Below, in pieces: positions 63,066 through 64,000 of a stretch of 64,000 bases of DNA. Position numbers and translations under genes: made by a program. Below the pieces are notes generated by a model, which saw only the letters and a list, made by a program, of their open reading frames with translations, had not been told where the DNA came from and did not search any database. The first letter of the stretch is position 1; each line of letters starts with the position of its first letter. Origin of the DNA: Bacteroidota bacterium (lineage in GTDB: Bacteria; Bacteroidota; Bacteroidia; Chitinophagales; Chitinophagaceae); assembly GCA_023428755.1 (NCBI GenBank), contig JAEYWX010000031.1:28368-92367 (forward strand), given 5' to 3'.

Positions 63066-63803
63066 ATGACTACTACAACAATATTTTTCATTACATCTAC
63101 TACATTAATTTTAGCAGGACTTCTTTTATTCAAAACGAAAACAACTGCGACATTCAGAACACAAGAAATAAAACCAGCAATTCAGTATAATACTGAGGAA
63201 GCTAAAATGTTTGTCAAAAAACTTTCCGACCTGGGGTATTTTAAATATGCAGACCCCAAGGACATCGAAACATTACAAAAGAATATGATAAATGAATATG
63301 ACCCAACAAATGAAATGGCGTGTATTTGGGATGAAAAAACACTAACTCCAAAAGATTACAGATACTACATATGTGACAATGAAACTCTTTTCGAAGAAGG
63401 TGGACTTACTGGTATTCTTAAAGATTTAGAACCCACATTTAACAAAATTGGATTAGTCTGGAATGTTACAGATTACTATGAAGTTTGGGACGATAATAAA
63501 AAGTGGCTTAATCAAACAATCACTATTAATGGGACAAAGTATATTGTATTTAAAAACTTCACTGAAACCGGTTGGGGTCAAGCTGTTCAAAGACTTGTTG
63601 AAATACTAAACAGTGAATTGACAAAGCAATATAAAGAAGACAGAGTATATCCTGTTAGTGGTGGTAATGATGGAAGAATAATTTTTCTTTCAGACGAACA
63701 GTTCAATTATATTGACCGTATCTACAAAAATCCAAATTGGAAACCACTTCGCTTAATGGAATGGTGTAAAGTAATGGATGTAAAATATATGAAAATAGAT
63801 TAA
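63066..63803 (+). CDS. Hypothetical protein, possible gene-cassette content
   Basis: A 245-residue protein: one N-terminal hydrophobic segment (IFFITSTTLILAGLLLF, about 6-22), then a soluble domain with LSDLGYFKYADPKDIE, CIWDEKTLTPKDYRYYICD, TGWGQAVQRLVEILN and FLSDEQFNYIDRIY. I do not recognise a named family. The gene is more A/T-rich than its neighbours. It is bracketed by an 11-base inverted repeat (63039-63049 and 63808-63818) and by palindromic sequence to its right, which suggests it arrived as a cassette-like unit. The start is ATG 63066. Confidence 0.65.
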   Translation: MTTTTIFFITSTTLILAGLLLFKTKTTATFRTQEIKPAIQYNTEEAKMFVKKLSDLGYFKYADPKDIETLQKNMINEYDPTNEMACIWDEKTLTPKDYRYYICDNETLFEEGGLTGILKDLEPTFNKIGLVWNVTDYYEVWDDNKKWLNQTITINGTKYIVFKNFTETGWGQAVQRLVEILNSELTKQYKEDRVYPVSGGNDGRIIFLSDEQFNYIDRIYKNPNWKPLRLMEWCKVMDVKYMKID

Positions 63804-63807
63804 AAAC

Positions 63808-63818
63808 TACAGCCAACA
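63808..63818 (-). repeat. Right inverted repeat flanking the orphan gene
   Basis: TACAGCCAACA, five bases after the stop codon; the inverted partner of 63039-63049. Confidence 0.65.
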
Positions 63819-64000
63819 GAGCAGTTTTGCGCTATGCTGGCGGGACATTGGTACAATGAACTGCAGCTCCATTCTGTACAGCAGTTCAGGCTATTTACAA
63901 ATTCATCAAAAGAACAAAGATTGAAACATTAAGCAATAAATGAACAGCGGATCCGGCTGCTTTGCTTCATTTCCAGCACTGCGCAAAGCTGCCGTCGTTA
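63819..64000. other. Palindrome-rich intergenic sequence at the right edge
   Basis: No gene is visible. It contains GAACTGC (63858-63864) inverted as GCAGTTC (63881-63887) and several GC-rich words such as GCTATGCTGGCGGGACATTG and CAAAGCTGCCGTCGTTA at the edge. The texture resembles recombination-site-like spacers between orphan genes, but the element is cut by the window end. Confidence 0.4.

Noticed and set aside
63039..63818. Integron attC sites around the orphan gene
   Set aside because: TGTTGGCTGTA does not fit GTTRRRY (third R is C), no integrase is in view, and no second cassette can be seen; kept only as a cassette-like finding.

Overview
The window is a compact bacterial chromosome segment from the phylum Bacteroidota, most likely family Chitinophagaceae (inference). 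The evidence is a type IX secretion system (T9SS) sortase/shuttle pair (PorU2-like and PorV-like), cargo proteins with T9SS type A and CHU_C-type C-terminal domains, many start codons preceded by the Bacteroidota -7 promoter element TAnnTTTG, and a gene set typical of free-living chitinophagaceans (cyanophycin synthetase, CcmB/CcmC, a long IspH). No phage, transposase, CRISPR array or rRNA operon is visible. One tRNA (Gln-UUG) is present.

Layout. 1-5 kb: end of an unknown gene, two polytopic membrane proteins (one YfhO-like) and a convergent membrane sulfatase-like enzyme, probably surface glycan related. 5-11.2 kb: porV-like/porU2 operon with its own terminator. 11.4-17 kb: tyrS, an SGNH hydrolase, and divergent cyanophycinase (cphB) and cyanophycin synthetase (cphA). 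17.1 kb: tRNA-Gln. 17.2-24.7 kb: a seven-gene minus-strand nucleotide-sugar operon (DegT aminotransferase, ugd, UDP-xylose synthase, UDP-HexNAc dehydrogenase, rfbB, rfbC, rfbD), next to waaA/kdtA of LPS core synthesis. 26-32.4 kb: tdk, ccmB-ccmC-ccmD-like, glutamate dehydrogenase and a DegP/HtrA protease. 32.5-39.8 kb: a GH13 amylase, ispH, two paralogous T9SS cargo proteins and cmk. 39.9-47 kb: clpC, a STAS protein with RNase Z, and an accA-dapA-esterase operon. 47-55 kb: a two-gene outer-membrane operon (PorV/FadL-like barrel plus an HhH-barrel fusion), folD, queE, a PorE-like OmpA protein and dprA. 54.8-62.5 kb: a collagen-like lipoprotein, guaB, lnt, an alpha/beta hydrolase and a PKD/CHU_C adhesin-like protein. 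62.6-64 kb: a candidate small RNA, a small ORF and an A/T-rich orphan gene bracketed by an inverted repeat, which looks like accessory DNA.

Most genes are housekeeping or envelope biogenesis. The linking themes are T9SS (machinery at 5-11 kb and possibly 52 kb; cargo at 35-38 kb and 60-62 kb) and surface polysaccharide/LPS precursor supply (0-5 kb, 17-26 kb). The least explained items are: (i) short-word tandem repeats lying between genes and, in frame, inside lnt, waaA and queE; (ii) hairpins with a constant GAGCGAAGTCGA core and unrelated but self-complementary stems; (iii) an RNA-like locus with mutually exclusive GGCTGT/ACAGCC pairings; (iv) the inverted-repeat-flanked orphan gene at the right edge; (v) a STAS protein without the phosphorylatable Ser; and (vi) the HhH-barrel outer-membrane pair.

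All family assignments come from reading motifs and from memory of the families. No database search was run.
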